A stretch of DNA of 64,000 nucleotides, from positions 1 to 64,000 of the forward strand of contig CACMRG010000003.1 of assembly GCA_902616005.1 (NCBI GenBank), given 5' to 3'. Shown in pieces: positions 34,418 through 45,328 of this stretch. The number at the start of each line of letters is the position of its first letter. Position 1 is the first letter of the stretch. The position numbers and the translations under genes were made by a program. Origin of the DNA: an uncultured SAR116 cluster alpha proteobacterium. Its GTDB lineage: Bacteria; Pseudomonadota; Alphaproteobacteria; Puniceispirillales; Marisalimonadaceae. The notes below the pieces were generated by a model, which was given only the letters and a program-made list of their open reading frames with translations, did not search any database and had not been told where the DNA came from.

Positions 34418-37222
34418 TTGAAGAACATATCGGAAAAAAAAGCTAATGAAAAACTGATATTAGTTGATGGTTCTGGATATATTTTTAGAGCATATTATGC
34501 TCTTCCTCCAATGAATAATCCTGATGGTATTCCAATAAATGCAGTTTATGGGTTTACAAATATGATGGTAAAACTAATAGAAGATTTTAATCCTAAAGAC
34601 ATATGTGTATTGTTTGATTATGGAAGAGAAACTTTTAGAAACGAAATCTATGCTAACTATAAGGCTAATAGAACCTCACCACCTGAAGATTTAATCCCTC
34701 AATTTGATTTAATTAAACAAGCATCCAAATCAATTGGTTTGCCAACTATAGAGATGGAAGGATTTGAGGCAGATGATTTAATTGCCACTTTCGTACAAAA
34801 AGCTAAAAAAATAAATAAGGAAGTTATCATAGTTTCTTCGGATAAAGACTTAATGCAATTAGTAGAAAACGATGTATTAATGCTAGATCCTATGAAAAAT
34901 TTATGGATTGATGAAAATAAAGTTAAAGAAAAATTTGGTGTTTCACCTGATAAAGTTATAGATGTTCAAGCATTAGCTGGTGATAGTAGTGACAATATTC
35001 CAGGTGTGCCAGGTATTGGATTAAAAACAGCGGCTGATTTAATAAATGAATTTAATAATTTAGAAGATCTTTTAACTAGAAGTAATGAAATTAAACAAAA
35101 CAAGAGAAGAGAAAATCTCATAGAGTTTAAAGATTTAGCTTTAATTTCAAAAAAACTAGTTACATTAAAAAATGATGTCCCTATAAATTTAGATTTAGCT
35201 CAATTAAAATTTGATTTTAATAAAAATAAAAAGATATTCTCAAATTTTTTACAAAAACATTCTTTTAAAAAGCTTATTGAGAAAATAAGTGATGGTATTG
35301 ATTCAGAAAAATCAAAGACGAAAGAAAATATCAATGAAATTAATAACTTTAGTGAACGTAAAGTTAATTATGAATTAGTAACATCTGAGAATGAACTAAT
35401 AAAAGTTTTAGAAATTTGTAATGAAAAATCAGAAATTGCTATTGATTGTGAAACAAATTCTTTAAATTTTAAAAGTGGAAACCTAGTTGGCTTATCAATT
35501 GCGTATGATATTGGCAAAGCAGTGTATATACCACTGAGGCATATTAATAATGATAATGATCTTTTTGAAAATAAAAAGAATGACGATTTTCCTAATCAAA
35601 TCGAATTTGAAAAAGCAATAAATTTAATTAAACCTATTTTAGAAGACCCTTCTATTTTGAAAATTGGACATAATATCAAATTTGACATGAATGTATTAAG
35701 ACAAAATCATAATGGTAACATTGAAGTTTCCCCAGTTGATGATACTATGTGTATGTCGTATTGTACCAATCTTGGAAAAGTACAAAATCATAAATTAGAT
35801 ACACTCGCACAAACAGAGCTCAATTATACAACAATTAAATATGAAGATTTGTGCGGTAAAGGTGTAAACCAAAAAACTTTTGATTTAATCAATCCACTTG
35901 AAGCTCTTAACTATGCAGCTGAAGATTCAGATGTTGCTCTTGCTCTTTATCAAAATTTAAAGTTAAGATTGATGTCTGATAAAAAAAATTTTGTTTATCA
36001 AAAATTAGAACGCGAATTAATATCAGTTTTATCTGACATTGAAAATGAAGGTATAATAGTAAATAAAAAAACATTAAATTCACTTTCAGAAACATTAACT
36101 AAAAATATTATAGAATTAGAGAAAAAAATTTTTTCAATAACTAAAGAAGAATTCAACATTGGTTCTCCTAAGCAATTAGGTGAAATACTTTTTGACAAAT
36201 TAAAATTAGATAAGGGAAAAAAATCAAAAACTGGAGCTTGGCAAACTAGTGTTTCAATTTTAGAGGATTTATCAAATAAAGGACATGAAATAGCAGATTT
36301 ACTTTTAGATTGGAGACATTTTTCAAAACTTAAGAGCACTTACTCAAAAGCTTTAATTGAACAGATAAATATTAAAACAAAAAGAATACATACTAGTTAT
36401 TCAATGGTTGGAACTAGCACGGGAAGATTGTCTTCATCAGACCCTAATCTTCAAAATATTCCAATAAAAACAAACGAAGGTAAATTGATAAGGACTGCAT
36501 TTGAATCAAAACCTAATTATTATCTTCTTTCAATGGATTATTCTCAAATTGAGTTAAGGCTAATTGCTCATATTGCTGAGGAAAGGAGTATGCTCTCTGC
36601 TTTTAATAATGGAGTTGATATTCATCTAGATACAGCTTCAAAAATTTTTAACAAAAATAAAAATGAAATTACATCAGATTTAAGAAGAAGTGCAAAAGCT
36701 ATAAACTTTGGAATTATTTATGGTATTTCACCATTTGGTTTAGCAAAACAATTAAAGTGTTCAAATTCTGAAGCAAAACAGTTTATTGATTCTTATTTTC
36801 TAAGATTTCCAAATATAAGAAATTATATGGATGAAATTAAAAGAAAACTTTACTCAGATGGATATGTAGAAACCTTATTTGGAAGAAGAATGCATATTAA
36901 TATTCAAAAAAATAGTAATCAAAATTTAAAACTTTTTTCTGAAAGACAAGCTATCAATGCTCCAATACAAGGAACAGCAGCTGACATAATTAAACTTGCA
37001 ATGGTTAAGGTTCAAAATAAATTAAAAGAGATCGATTCGGATTCTAAAATTTTACTTCAGGTTCATGATGAACTTGTATTTGAAGTTAATAGCAAAGATA
37101 TTGAAGAAATAATTGCCTTAGTAAAACCTATAATGGAAAATGCGCATTTACCTGTAAAACCATTAAATGTAAAATTAAGTGTAGATCATGGGTTTGCTAA
37201 AAATTGGGCAGATGCTCATTAG
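34418..37222 (+). CDS. polA: DNA polymerase I
   Basis: 934 residues with all three domains. The 5' nuclease domain starts ILVDGSGYIFRAYYALPP and has ALAGDSSDNIPGVPGIG. The 3'-5' exonuclease domain keeps its acidic residues (AIDCETNSL, IGHNIKFDMNVL, YAAEDSDVAL). The polymerase domain has motif A SMDYSQIELR, motif B RRSAKAINFGIIYG and motif C QVHDELVFE. It therefore looks proofreading-competent. The start is TTG at 34418, preceded by GAAGAAA; no ATG fits the N terminus. It repairs gaps and removes RNA primers. Confidence 0.97.
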   Translation: MKNISEKKANEKLILVDGSGYIFRAYYALPPMNNPDGIPINAVYGFTNMMVKLIEDFNPKDICVLFDYGRETFRNEIYANYKANRTSPPEDLIPQFDLIKQASKSIGLPTIEMEGFEADDLIATFVQKAKKINKEVIIVSSDKDLMQLVENDVLMLDPMKNLWIDENKVKEKFGVSPDKVIDVQALAGDSSDNIPGVPGIGLKTAADLINEFNNLEDLLTRSNEIKQNKRRENLIEFKDLALISKKLVTLKNDVPINLDLAQLKFDFNKNKKIFSNFLQKHSFKKLIEKISDGIDSEKSKTKENINEINNFSERKVNYELVTSENELIKVLEICNEKSEIAIDCETNSLNFKSGNLVGLSIAYDIGKAVYIPLRHINNDNDLFENKKNDDFPNQIEFEKAINLIKPILEDPSILKIGHNIKFDMNVLRQNHNGNIEVSPVDDTMCMSYCTNLGKVQNHKLDTLAQTELNYTTIKYEDLCGKGVNQKTFDLINPLEALNYAAEDSDVALALYQNLKLRLMSDKKNFVYQKLERELISVLSDIENEGIIVNKKTLNSLSETLTKNIIELEKKIFSITKEEFNIGSPKQLGEILFDKLKLDKGKKSKTGAWQTSVSILEDLSNKGHEIADLLLDWRHFSKLKSTYSKALIEQINIKTKRIHTSYSMVGTSTGRLSSSDPNLQNIPIKTNEGKLIRTAFESKPNYYLLSMDYSQIELRLIAHIAEERSMLSAFNNGVDIHLDTASKIFNKNKNEITSDLRRSAKAINFGIIYGISPFGLAKQLKCSNSEAKQFIDSYFLRFPNIRNYMDEIKRKLYSDGYVETLFGRRMHINIQKNSNQNLKLFSERQAINAPIQGTAADIIKLAMVKVQNKLKEIDSDSKILLQVHDELVFEVNSKDIEEIIALVKPIMENAHLPVKPLNVKLSVDHGFAKNWADAH

Positions 37223-37234
37223 TTTTTCACATTT

Positions 37235-37263
37235 TTGACATAAACATTTATTATTTTGTTAAT
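37235..37263 (+). promoter_or_regulatory. Possible promoter for chvI-chvG
   Basis: A perfect TTGACA (37235-37240) with a 17-base spacer to GTTAAT (37258-37263, four of six consensus bases) lies between polA and the response-regulator start. Tentative. Confidence 0.3.
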
Positions 37264-37277
37264 GAATAGGTGAAAAG

Positions 37278-37970
37278 ATGAATGAAAAAATTATTTTAGT
37301 TGATGATGATAATCATATATTAACCTCAGTATCAGTTGCTTTAAGAAATGAAGGTTGGCAAGTCGAAACATATCCTGACGGTGAAAAAGGATTGATAGCA
37401 TTGCAAAGAAACATACCTGATCTTGTTATCTTGGATATTAAAATGCCACGTATTGATGGCATGGAGATGTTAAAAAGATTGAGAATAAGTTCAAATGTTC
37501 CTGTAATTTTTCTTACAAGTAAAGATGAAGAAATTGATGAAGCATTAGGTTTAAGAATGGGTGCTGATGATTATATCACAAAACCCTTTTCACAAAAATT
37601 ATTAATAGAAAGGATCAGAGCAGTTTTAAGGAGATCATCGTTATCCAACTCTACTGATCCAGAAAAAATTATTCAAAGAGGTGATCTAATGTTAGATATA
37701 GATAGACACATATCTACATGGAAAAATGTAGATGTAAGATTAACAGTCACCGAATTTTTGATTTTACAAAGTTTAGTTTCCAGACCTGGATTAGTTAAGA
37801 GTAGAGATCAGTTAATGGATGTTGCATATGGTGAAACAATTTATGTCGATGATAGAACAATAGATAGTCATATTAAGAGAATGAGAAGAAAATTTAAACA
37901 TAGCGATAAAGAATTTGATAAAATTGAAACACTTTATGGAATTGGGTATAGATATAGAGATAATAAGTGA
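37278..37970 (+). CDS. chvI: ChvI-type response regulator
   Basis: 230 residues. The receiver domain has the acidic pair in ILVDDD, the phospho-Asp in [14 protein letters not shown], and the conserved Thr and Lys (FLTSKDE, YITKPFS). The C-terminal winged helix is OmpR/PhoB-like ([31 protein letters not shown]). The pairing with a ChvG-like kinase, and the ahcY gene next to it, match the alphaproteobacterial ChvI/ChvG locus, which controls envelope and acid-stress genes. Its stop overlaps the kinase GTG start by four bases. Confidence 0.85.
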   Translation: MNEKIILVDDDNHILTSVSVALRNEGWQVETYPDGEKGLIALQRNIPDLVILDIKMPRIDGMEMLKRLRISSNVPVIFLTSKDEEIDEALGLRMGADDYITKPFSQKLLIERIRAVLRRSSLSNSTDPEKIIQRGDLMLDIDRHISTWKNVDVRLTVTEFLILQSLVSRPGLVKSRDQLMDVAYGETIYVDDRTIDSHIKRMRRKFKHSDKEFDKIETLYGIGYRYRDNK

Positions 37971-39550
37971 AAAAAATTTTTAAAAATTTCTTTTTACCAT
38001 TAAAAGTTAGAATTCTTATTATAATAATATTCCCGGTAATTTTTTATCCTTTTATCATTTTATATTTTAATAAATATCAAGAGATTTTAATTAACTCAGA
38101 GTTCTTAGCTATGGAAAGGCAAGGTACAACTTTTGCAAAAGCTATTGGAATGGCAGAAGATCAATATGGGTTAATTGAAAAGAATAAAATTTCAGGTGTA
38201 GCGCTTCAAACTTTACTTACATCAGGAGATCAAAATTTTCAACTTAAAGCAACATTATATAATACAGATGGAAATTTAATTGCTGATAGTGATGCAAGAT
38301 TTTTTTCATCTAAAGTGGAGATTAGTAAACTTCCAGTTTTTAAAGAAGATAGAGATGTTAATAAATTTTTTACAAGTATTGTTTCAAGTTTATCAAAAAT
38401 AATTTCTCAACCAATAGATATAAAAAAATATAATCAAAATTTTGAAAACGATGAAATAAAAACGATCTCTATAAAAAATGCTCTAAATGGAAAAACTTCT
38501 AGATTTGTTACAATTGATAATTTTAAAAATCTTAAATTAAATGTAGCTTTACCAGTTAAGTCCTTAAAAGTTATCAGGGGGGTTGCAGTTATATCATCAT
38601 CTGGAAATAAAATAGAAAATGAATTATTGGATTTAGAAATTGAATTATTTAAAACATTAGGAATAATTCTAATAGTTACAATTTTATTAGCAGCATATTT
38701 AATTAAATCTATAACAAATCCAATTATAAAATTGGCGAATTTAGCAGATTATATTTCAAAAAATAAAATAATAAGATCAAAAAAACTTTTTGAAATACCT
38801 AAATATAATGATGAGATAGGAAAATTAACAAAGTCATTCGAAACTATGATTAGTGAAATTGAAAAGAGAGTTAATGATATAGAATCATTTGCTGCAGATG
38901 TAGCGCATGAATTGAAAAACCCACTTACTTCACTTCGTTCAGCATCAGAAACTTTTATCCAATCTAAAAATAAAAAAGATCAAAAACAAATGATAGAAAT
39001 AATGTTTAAAGATATAGATAGAATTGACAGGTTAATAACGGACATTTCTTTTTCTAGTAGATTAGATGCTGACTTAGTCAGAACAAAATTTGAAAACATT
39101 GATCTCTTTAAATTATTAAAAAACTATATTTCAATAAGAGCAACAAAACTTAAGTATAAAATTATCCACGACCAAAATGAAACTGATATACAATTACTAG
39201 GAAATAGTAATAAACTAGTTCAAGTTTTTGATAATTTAATAGATAACTCTCTATCTATAATTGGAAAAAATTGTAAGATTAATATAATAGTTTTTTCTAG
39301 AGGCAAAAAAATTTTTATTTTGTTTGAAGATAATGGACCAGGATTTCCTAAAAATGCTATTAACAAAATTTTTAATAGATTCTATACTGATAGAATTAAT
39401 CAAAAAGAATTTGGAAAGCATTCTGGATTAGGTTTGTCTATTTCTAAACAAATAATATCAGCCCACAATGGTGACATTTTTGCAGAAAATATTATTAATG
39501 ATAACAAAAAAATAATTGGTGCTCGAGTTAATATAATTTTAAACAAATAA
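37967..39550 (+). CDS. chvG: ChvG-type sensor histidine kinase
   Basis: 527 residues. Two membrane segments (about 13-31, and 218-240) bracket a periplasmic sensor of about 185 residues. A HAMP region follows, then the HisKA motif [21 protein letters not shown] and the ATP-binding blocks [17 protein letters not shown] and [11 protein letters not shown]. The start is GTG in a four-base overlap with chvI. In many relatives hprK and PTS genes follow; here ahcY follows directly, so no HprK/PTS input is encoded at this place. Confidence 0.87.
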   Translation: MKKIFKNFFLPLKVRILIIIIFPVIFYPFIILYFNKYQEILINSEFLAMERQGTTFAKAIGMAEDQYGLIEKNKISGVALQTLLTSGDQNFQLKATLYNTDGNLIADSDARFFSSKVEISKLPVFKEDRDVNKFFTSIVSSLSKIISQPIDIKKYNQNFENDEIKTISIKNALNGKTSRFVTIDNFKNLKLNVALPVKSLKVIRGVAVISSSGNKIENELLDLEIELFKTLGIILIVTILLAAYLIKSITNPIIKLANLADYISKNKIIRSKKLFEIPKYNDEIGKLTKSFETMISEIEKRVNDIESFAADVAHELKNPLTSLRSASETFIQSKNKKDQKQMIEIMFKDIDRIDRLITDISFSSRLDADLVRTKFENIDLFKLLKNYISIRATKLKYKIIHDQNETDIQLLGNSNKLVQVFDNLIDNSLSIIGKNCKINIIVFSRGKKIFILFEDNGPGFPKNAINKIFNRFYTDRINQKEFGKHSGLGLSISKQIISAHNGDIFAENIINDNKKIIGARVNIILNK

Positions 39551-39608
39551 ATTCTTTCAAATTTATAAATATTGACAAAAACTATAAGATCTCTAAAAAG
39601 AAATAATA

Positions 39609-41000
39609 ATGAAGAATTTTGAAATTAACGATATATCATTATCTGATTGGGGATTAAAAGAAATTGCTATAGCAGAGAGTGAAATGCCTGGTTTAATGGC
39701 ATGCCGTGAACTATATGGCAAAAGTAAACCTCTAAATGGAGCTAAAATTTCTGGTTGTCTTCACATGACAATTCAAACTGCTGTTTTAATAGAAACTCTT
39801 GAAAAATTAGGTGCTTCATTGAGATGGGCGAGTTGCAATATTTTTTCAACTCAGGATCATGCAGCAGCTGCAATCGCATCTAAAAATATTCCTGTATTTG
39901 CTAAGAAAGGTGAAACATTAACTGAATATTGGCAATATGTGGATAAAATTTTTGATTGGGGTAGTGATGAATTCCCAAATATGATTTTAGATGATGGAGG
40001 CGATGCTACCTTATATATAATTTTGGGAGCTGAATTAGAAAATGGCAAAGATGTTTTGAGTTCCCCGAGTAATGAAGAAGAGGAAGCTTTAAAAAAACAG
40101 TTAATGACAAGATTTAAATCTACTCCAGGATGGTTTGCTAAGGTTAGAAATTCAATTAAGGGCGTGTCTGAGGAAACTACAACTGGTGTGTTGAGATTAC
40201 ATCAAATGGCAGAAAAAGGGCAATTACCTTTCCCAGCTTTTAATGTAAATGATTCAGTTACTAAGTCTAAATTTGATAATCTTTATGGATGTAGAGAATC
40301 CTTAGTAGATGGAATTAGAAGAGCAACAGATGTAATGTTGTCTGGAAAAGTTGCAGTGGTAGCAGGTTTTGGTGATGTTGGTAAAGGTTCTGCAGCATCT
40401 CTAAGGCAGGGTGGTGCGAGAGTTATAGTTACTGAGATTGATCCTATCTGTGCATTACAAGCTGCGATGGAAGGATATGAAGTTTGTACTATGGAAGAAG
40501 CATCTAAAAGAGGAGATATATTTGTTACTGCTACTGGTAATAAAGATGTAATCACTTTGGATCATATGAGAAATATGAAGGATAGATCAATTGTATGTAA
40601 TATTGGGCACTTTGACTCAGAAATTCAAGTTGAATCTTTACAAAATATGAAATGGAACGAGATTAAACCTCAAGTTGATGAAGTTGAGTTTAATAACGGT
40701 AAAAAATTAATTGTTTTAGCCAAGGGTAGGTTAGTGAATCTAGGTTGCGCAACAGGTCATCCAAGTTTTGTTATGAGTGCTTCTTTCACAAATCAAGTTT
40801 TAGCACAAATCGAGTTGTGGCAAAAACATGATAATTATCAAAACAAAGTATATACTTTACCAAGACATTTAGATGAAAAAGTAGCACGACTTCATCTTGA
40901 AAAAGTAGGTGCAAAATTAACAGAATTATCAGAAGATCAAGCTAGTTATATAGGAGTTTCAAAAGCAGGACCTTTCAAATCTGATAATTATAGATATTAA
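39609..41000 (+). CDS. ahcY: S-adenosylhomocysteine hydrolase
   Basis: It splits S-adenosylhomocysteine to adenosine and homocysteine in the activated methyl cycle, using bound NAD. 463 residues, with [15 protein letters not shown], the NAD-binding [20 protein letters not shown] and the C-terminal KSDNYRY signature whose Lys/Tyr reach the cofactor. The spacer before it (58 bases) is too short for a known SAH riboswitch. It overlaps tsaE by one base. Confidence 0.97.
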   Translation: MKNFEINDISLSDWGLKEIAIAESEMPGLMACRELYGKSKPLNGAKISGCLHMTIQTAVLIETLEKLGASLRWASCNIFSTQDHAAAAIASKNIPVFAKKGETLTEYWQYVDKIFDWGSDEFPNMILDDGGDATLYIILGAELENGKDVLSSPSNEEEEALKKQLMTRFKSTPGWFAKVRNSIKGVSEETTTGVLRLHQMAEKGQLPFPAFNVNDSVTKSKFDNLYGCRESLVDGIRRATDVMLSGKVAVVAGFGDVGKGSAASLRQGGARVIVTEIDPICALQAAMEGYEVCTMEEASKRGDIFVTATGNKDVITLDHMRNMKDRSIVCNIGHFDSEIQVESLQNMKWNEIKPQVDEVEFNNGKKLIVLAKGRLVNLGCATGHPSFVMSASFTNQVLAQIELWQKHDNYQNKVYTLPRHLDEKVARLHLEKVGAKLTELSEDQASYIGVSKAGPFKSDNYRY

Positions 41001-41446
41001 TGGATTTAAAAAAAAACTTTCGATCTAAGTTAGCTGTAAATCTTTTTTTAAAAGACTTTGTAAATTATATAAAAGCTGGTCACTGTATTTTTCTTTTTGG
41101 TGATTTGGGTGTTGGAAAAACATACTTTTCTCAACAAATAATCAAATCTTTTACATCTGTAGAGTTTGTTTCTAGTCCTACATATAATATAGTTAATACA
41201 TATAAATATAATGATGATGTAGATATATTGCATTGTGATTTGTATAGATTAAATTCATATGAAGAAGTTTTAGAGTTAGGAATTTTAGATAATTTAGATA
41301 AAAAAATTTTACTTGTTGAGTGGCCAATTTTTTTAGAAAAAAAAATTAAAGACCCAATTATTTTTAAAATTAATTTTGGTAAAACAAATTATGAAAGAGA
41401 TGTTATTATCAATCTACCAAAAAATTTTATGATGATAGAAAAATAA
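41000..41446 (+). CDS. tsaE: tRNA t6A synthesis ATPase TsaE
   Basis: TsaE works with TsaB and TsaD to add threonylcarbamoyl to A37 of ANN-decoding tRNAs. 148 residues with the Walker A FGDLGVGKTYF, the following SPTYNIVNTY and the acidic LHCDLYRL motif, then LVEWP. It is placed after ahcY as in many alphaproteobacteria, but the aminoglycoside phosphotransferase-like, nucleotidyltransferase and addAB genes that usually follow are absent. Confidence 0.93.
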   Translation: MDLKKNFRSKLAVNLFLKDFVNYIKAGHCIFLFGDLGVGKTYFSQQIIKSFTSVEFVSSPTYNIVNTYKYNDDVDILHCDLYRLNSYEEVLELGILDNLDKKILLVEWPIFLEKKIKDPIIFKINFGKTNYERDVIINLPKNFMMIEK

Positions 41447-41460
41447 TGAGTTGCTTGTAA

Positions 41461-42888
41461 ATGAAATATGTATTTTATGATTTAGAGACGACTGGTAAAA
41501 ATAAAGATTGGTCACAAATTATTCAATTTGGTGCAGTTTGTGTTGATGAACAATTTAATGAATTAGATAGATTTGAAACAAGATGTAGATTAAAAACTGG
41601 ACTTGTTCCGGAACCAGAGGCTTTGATAGTAAATAATACAAGTATAAAGAATTTAGAAAACACAAATTTATCACATTATGATTTAACAAAAGACATTAAA
41701 AGAAAAATTGAAAATTGGTCTCCAGCTATCTTTTTTGGTTATAATTCAATAAATTTTGATGAAGAGATTATAAGAAAAACTTTTTTTAAAACATTATTTA
41801 ATGCCTACGTAACACAATTAGATGGGAATAAAAGAGGTGATATTCTTAATGTTATAAGATCATTTTATAATTATGATAATAATTATCTTAAAACAATCAT
41901 TAATTCTAAGGGTAACTCAAGTTTTAAACTGGAAGATTTGGCCAAAGAAAATCAAATTGATCATAAGGCTCATGATGCAATGGGTGATGTATTAGCTACA
42001 ATTGATTTAGCAAAGATTGTAAAAAAAAGTGATTTTGACATATGGAAACAAGTATTATTAACTTGTAGCAAAAAAGATGTAGATAATTTTATGAATCTTA
42101 ATGAAAATTTTTCATTAAATGAATTTTCTTTTGGTAAAATAAAAACTCTTTTAGTAACAAATATTTGTAATCATCCTAATTATAATTATCCACAATGTTA
42201 TGATTTATCAATTGATCCAGAACCAATTATGTCGCTAACTTATCAAGAATTAAAAAAAAGGATGAAAGAAAAACCAAAGTTTTTGAAAACACTTGGTCAT
42301 AATAAACATCCATCTATTTTTAATAATAATTATTTTTTTGAAATTAATAATATCAGTAAATCTGAAAAAGATTTGTTTGAAAATAGATCAGCTCAAATAA
42401 GATCGAATAAAGAGTTCATAGAAAGGGTTAAATTAATTTTAGATGAAGAGTACCAAGATAAAGAAAACCTTAAACCACAAAATGACATTTTAGCAGAAGA
42501 AAGCTTGTATTTTGGAGGCTTTCCATCCAATAAAGACAAAAATCTTATGGAAGAATTTCATTTATCAAGTTGGAAAGATAAATACATAATATCTGAGAGA
42601 TTTGAAGACAAAAGATATGAATTTTTTGCAAAAAAAATTATTTATGAAGAAGCCCCTGAAAATCTACCTATGGAAGTCTTCAATAAATTTCACAAACAAA
42701 TAGGTGGACAAATAATGACACTAGATGATGTTTCTTGGTTCACTATTCCTAAAGCTTATAAACAGATTGATGATTTAAGAAATAAGTATAGTATAGAAAA
42801 AAATAATGAAAAATTAAATTTTGTTGAAGAAATAAATATATATATCCAAAAAATGGAAAAAGTTTATTCCGCTGCTAAATTTTTATAG
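41461..42888 (+). CDS. sbcB: Exodeoxyribonuclease I
   Basis: A 3'-5' single-strand DNA exonuclease (DnaQ-like, DEDDh). 475 residues, the same length as the E. coli enzyme. The first motif is FYDLETTGKNKDWSQIIQFGAV, the second GYNSINFDEEIIRK, and the third DKKAHDAMGDVLAT-like text (IDHKAHDAMGDV). It is followed by the SH3-like and C-terminal helical parts typical of ExoI (LYFGGFPSNKDK, SERFEDKRYEFFAKK). Its position between tsaE and trxA is where alphaproteobacteria usually carry addB-addA. Confidence 0.93.
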   Translation: MKYVFYDLETTGKNKDWSQIIQFGAVCVDEQFNELDRFETRCRLKTGLVPEPEALIVNNTSIKNLENTNLSHYDLTKDIKRKIENWSPAIFFGYNSINFDEEIIRKTFFKTLFNAYVTQLDGNKRGDILNVIRSFYNYDNNYLKTIINSKGNSSFKLEDLAKENQIDHKAHDAMGDVLATIDLAKIVKKSDFDIWKQVLLTCSKKDVDNFMNLNENFSLNEFSFGKIKTLLVTNICNHPNYNYPQCYDLSIDPEPIMSLTYQELKKRMKEKPKFLKTLGHNKHPSIFNNNYFFEINNISKSEKDLFENRSAQIRSNKEFIERVKLILDEEYQDKENLKPQNDILAEESLYFGGFPSNKDKNLMEEFHLSSWKDKYIISERFEDKRYEFFAKKIIYEEAPENLPMEVFNKFHKQIGGQIMTLDDVSWFTIPKAYKQIDDLRNKYSIEKNNEKLNFVEEINIYIQKMEKVYSAAKFL

Positions 42889-42897
42889 GAGAAAAAA

Positions 42898-43218
42898 ATG
42901 CCAGTTTTAAATACAACAGATAAAAATTTTAAAAATGATGTTCTTGATTCATCAAAACCAGTTTTAGTTGATTTTTGGGCTGAATGGTGTGGACCTTGTA
43001 AAGCTATTGCACCAGCTTTAGACGAAATTTCAAATGAGATGAGTGATAACATAACAGTTGCAAAAATAAATATAGATGAAAATCCTAATACTGCTCAGGA
43101 GTTTAATATAAGATCTATTCCAGCTTTGATGATATTTAAAAATGGCAAACTAGAAGCTGAAATGATGGGACAAGTTCCTAAATCGCAATTAGAGGAATGG
43201 ATTAAGGAGAGTATCTAA
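42898..43218 (+). CDS. trxA: Thioredoxin
   Basis: 106 residues, cytoplasmic disulfide reductant. The redox motif is [13 protein letters not shown] and the cis-proline loop is [17 protein letters not shown] precedes the start. It converges on folC with a one-base gap. The trxA-folC-accD-trp order is standard for alphaproteobacteria, with the sides here on opposite strands. Confidence 0.97.
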   Translation: MPVLNTTDKNFKNDVLDSSKPVLVDFWAEWCGPCKAIAPALDEISNEMSDNITVAKINIDENPNTAQEFNIRSIPALMIFKNGKLEAEMMGQVPKSQLEEWIKESI

Positions 43219-43219
43219 A

Positions 43220-44458
43220 TTAAAAATCTAATTCTTTAAAGGAAAATAATTTTAAAACTTCTCCCATTAAATAGAGAGATCCGGTAATAAATAATGGTTT
43301 ATTTGAATTAATCGAATTAAGAGCAGATTTTAAATCTCTTTTCACTAAAGATTCAAATTTTTTTTCTTGAAAAATCATTTTTAACTCTTCAGGCTGAAAA
43401 GAGTTCTTTTGATTTTGTATTGGAACAAAAATAATTTTTTCAATATGTGATTCAATTATATCTAAGAATTTTTCAGGTTTTTTGTTATTCATCATTCCAA
43501 ATATAAAATTCCATTTACCTATATTTAATTGATTTAAATGGTTGTTAATTATTTTTGCCCCCTCAATGTTATGAGCTCCATCAATTAGAATTTCATTTGA
43601 ATTCGTTATTAATTTATTTTTAAATGATATTTTTTGAATTCTACCTGGCCATATAGTTTTTTTTAAACCATTTTGTATTACTTCATTTTTAATATTTTTT
43701 AAAACATACTTTATAGCGGTAACAGCAGTTTTAGCATTAATTTTTTGGTGATTTCCTAATAATCCAAGACAGCTATTCTTAGGAATAGATTTAAGTTTTA
43801 AAATTTTACAGTTGATATCTTTAATTTTTTTTCTTAATAAATAACTCTTATAATTAGTACTTTGTTTAGAGATTATAACTGGGACACTTTTATTTAATAT
43901 ACCACATTTTTCTATAACAATATTTTTTAAGTAAGGAGATAAAAATTCTTCATGATCTAATCCTATTGAAGTAATTATATTTAATATTTTTTTTTTTATA
44001 ATATTTGTTGCATCTAATCTTCCACCTAATCCTGTTTCGATTAAGCAAAAATCAGCTTTTTTTCTTGAAAAAATAAGTAATGCTACTGCTGTTGTTAATT
44101 CAAAAAATGTTATTTCTTCATTATTATTAATTTTAATTACTTCATTTAATGTGTTGAAAAGATCATCATCACGAATTTTTTTATTTGATATAACAATTCT
44201 TTCATTAAAATGAATAAGGTGAGGTGATGTATAACAATGAACTTTTAATCCATATTCTTCCATTATATTTTTTATAAAAATTAGTGTAGACCCTTTTCCA
44301 TTTGTGCCAGCTATATGGATAACAGGTGGAAGTTTATTTTGTGGATTATCTAATTTCTGAAGAAGTTTTTTAAGTCTCAACAAATTTAAATCAATGTATT
44401 TTGGATATAATTTATTAATAGAATACAATAAATTATTAATTTTGTTATTGAATTCCAA
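43220..44458 (-). CDS. folC: Dihydrofolate synthase / folylpolyglutamate synthase
   Basis: FolC adds glutamates to dihydropteroate or tetrahydrofolate. 412 residues. The P-loop is HIAGTNGKGSTLIF, followed by YTSPHLIHFNERI and the Mur-ligase type LIETGLGGRLDATN and SIGLDHEEFL. The C-terminal ligase domain has LIDGAHNIEGA. It is the last gene of the minus-strand run from aroA. Confidence 0.95.
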   Translation of the reverse strand: MEFNNKINNLLYSINKLYPKYIDLNLLRLKKLLQKLDNPQNKLPPVIHIAGTNGKGSTLIFIKNIMEEYGLKVHCYTSPHLIHFNERIVISNKKIRDDDLFNTLNEVIKINNNEEITFFELTTAVALLIFSRKKADFCLIETGLGGRLDATNIIKKKILNIITSIGLDHEEFLSPYLKNIVIEKCGILNKSVPVIISKQSTNYKSYLLRKKIKDINCKILKLKSIPKNSCLGLLGNHQKINAKTAVTAIKYVLKNIKNEVIQNGLKKTIWPGRIQKISFKNKLITNSNEILIDGAHNIEGAKIINNHLNQLNIGKWNFIFGMMNNKKPEKFLDIIESHIEKIIFVPIQNQKNSFQPEELKMIFQEKKFESLVKRDLKSALNSINSNKPLFITGSLYLMGEVLKLFSFKELDF

Positions 44459-44464
44459 AATAAT

Positions 44465-45310
44465 TTACTTTTGAAAAAAATCTAAAATTTGTGCAATTTC
44501 TTCTTTTTGGTTTTTTCTTTCAACAACTCTATCTATCATTCCATGTTCGTATAGGTATTCTGATTTTTGAAAATCATTTGGCAATTTTTCTTTCACTGTT
44601 TCTTCAATTACTCTTCTACCTGCAAAACCTATAACTGCTCCAGGTTCGGCTAAATGTATATCTCCTAGCATTGCAAAACTTGCAGTAACTCCACCAGTTG
44701 TAGGATTTGACAATAAGACTATATATGGTAAATGTTTTTCTTTTAATTTTTGAATTGCAACTATTGATCTTGGCATTTGCATCAGAGAAAGTATGCCTTC
44801 TTGCATTCTAGCGCCACCAGATGAAGGTATAATTAGTAAAGCGCAATTTTTTTCAATTGCAGTATCCACAGCTTTAATAATCGCATTTCCTACTGACCTG
44901 CCCATAGAACCACCCATAAATGAAAAATCGAACAAAAGTAAAACACAAGACTTTTTATTAATTAGACCATATTTTATAGAGATAGCATCATAAGATTTTG
45001 TTTTATTTCGAGCAATTTTAAGTCTATCTGAATACTTTTTTAAATCTTTAAATTGTAAAGGATCATCTTTAATTTCGTTTATTTGTATGTTTTCAATTGT
45101 TTCTATATCTAAGAGTAGCTTAACTCTATTTTCAATTTTCATAAAATCATGATAACCACAAGATTTACATACGTTAAAATTGCTATCATGTTCTTTATGA
45201 AAAATCATTTGGTCGCATGATTTACACTTAATCCAAAGAATTTCTTCAGAAACATCTTTTTTAACTAATGCTTTAAACTTTGGTAAGACTTTGTCTGTTA
45301 TCCAATTCAA
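44465..45310 (-). CDS. accD: Acetyl-CoA carboxylase carboxyltransferase subunit beta
   Basis: AccD with AccA transfers CO2 from carboxybiotin to acetyl-CoA, making malonyl-CoA for fatty acids. 281 residues. The N-terminal zinc ribbon has CKSCDQ and CKSCGYHD. The carboxyltransferase core shows FMGGSMGRSVGNAI, IPSSGGARMQEGI and GDIHLAEPGAVIGFAGRRVIE. It lies six bases before folC, giving one transcription unit. Confidence 0.96.
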   Translation of the reverse strand: MNWITDKVLPKFKALVKKDVSEEILWIKCKSCDQMIFHKEHDSNFNVCKSCGYHDFMKIENRVKLLLDIETIENIQINEIKDDPLQFKDLKKYSDRLKIARNKTKSYDAISIKYGLINKKSCVLLLFDFSFMGGSMGRSVGNAIIKAVDTAIEKNCALLIIPSSGGARMQEGILSLMQMPRSIVAIQKLKEKHLPYIVLLSNPTTGGVTASFAMLGDIHLAEPGAVIGFAGRRVIEETVKEKLPNDFQKSEYLYEHGMIDRVVERKNQKEEIAQILDFFQK

Positions 45311-45328
45311 ATTAACACCTCAAAACAA

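Noticed and set aside
39551-39608. A SAM or SAH riboswitch before ahcY
   Set aside because: The spacer is 58 bases and AT-rich, without the stems such elements need.
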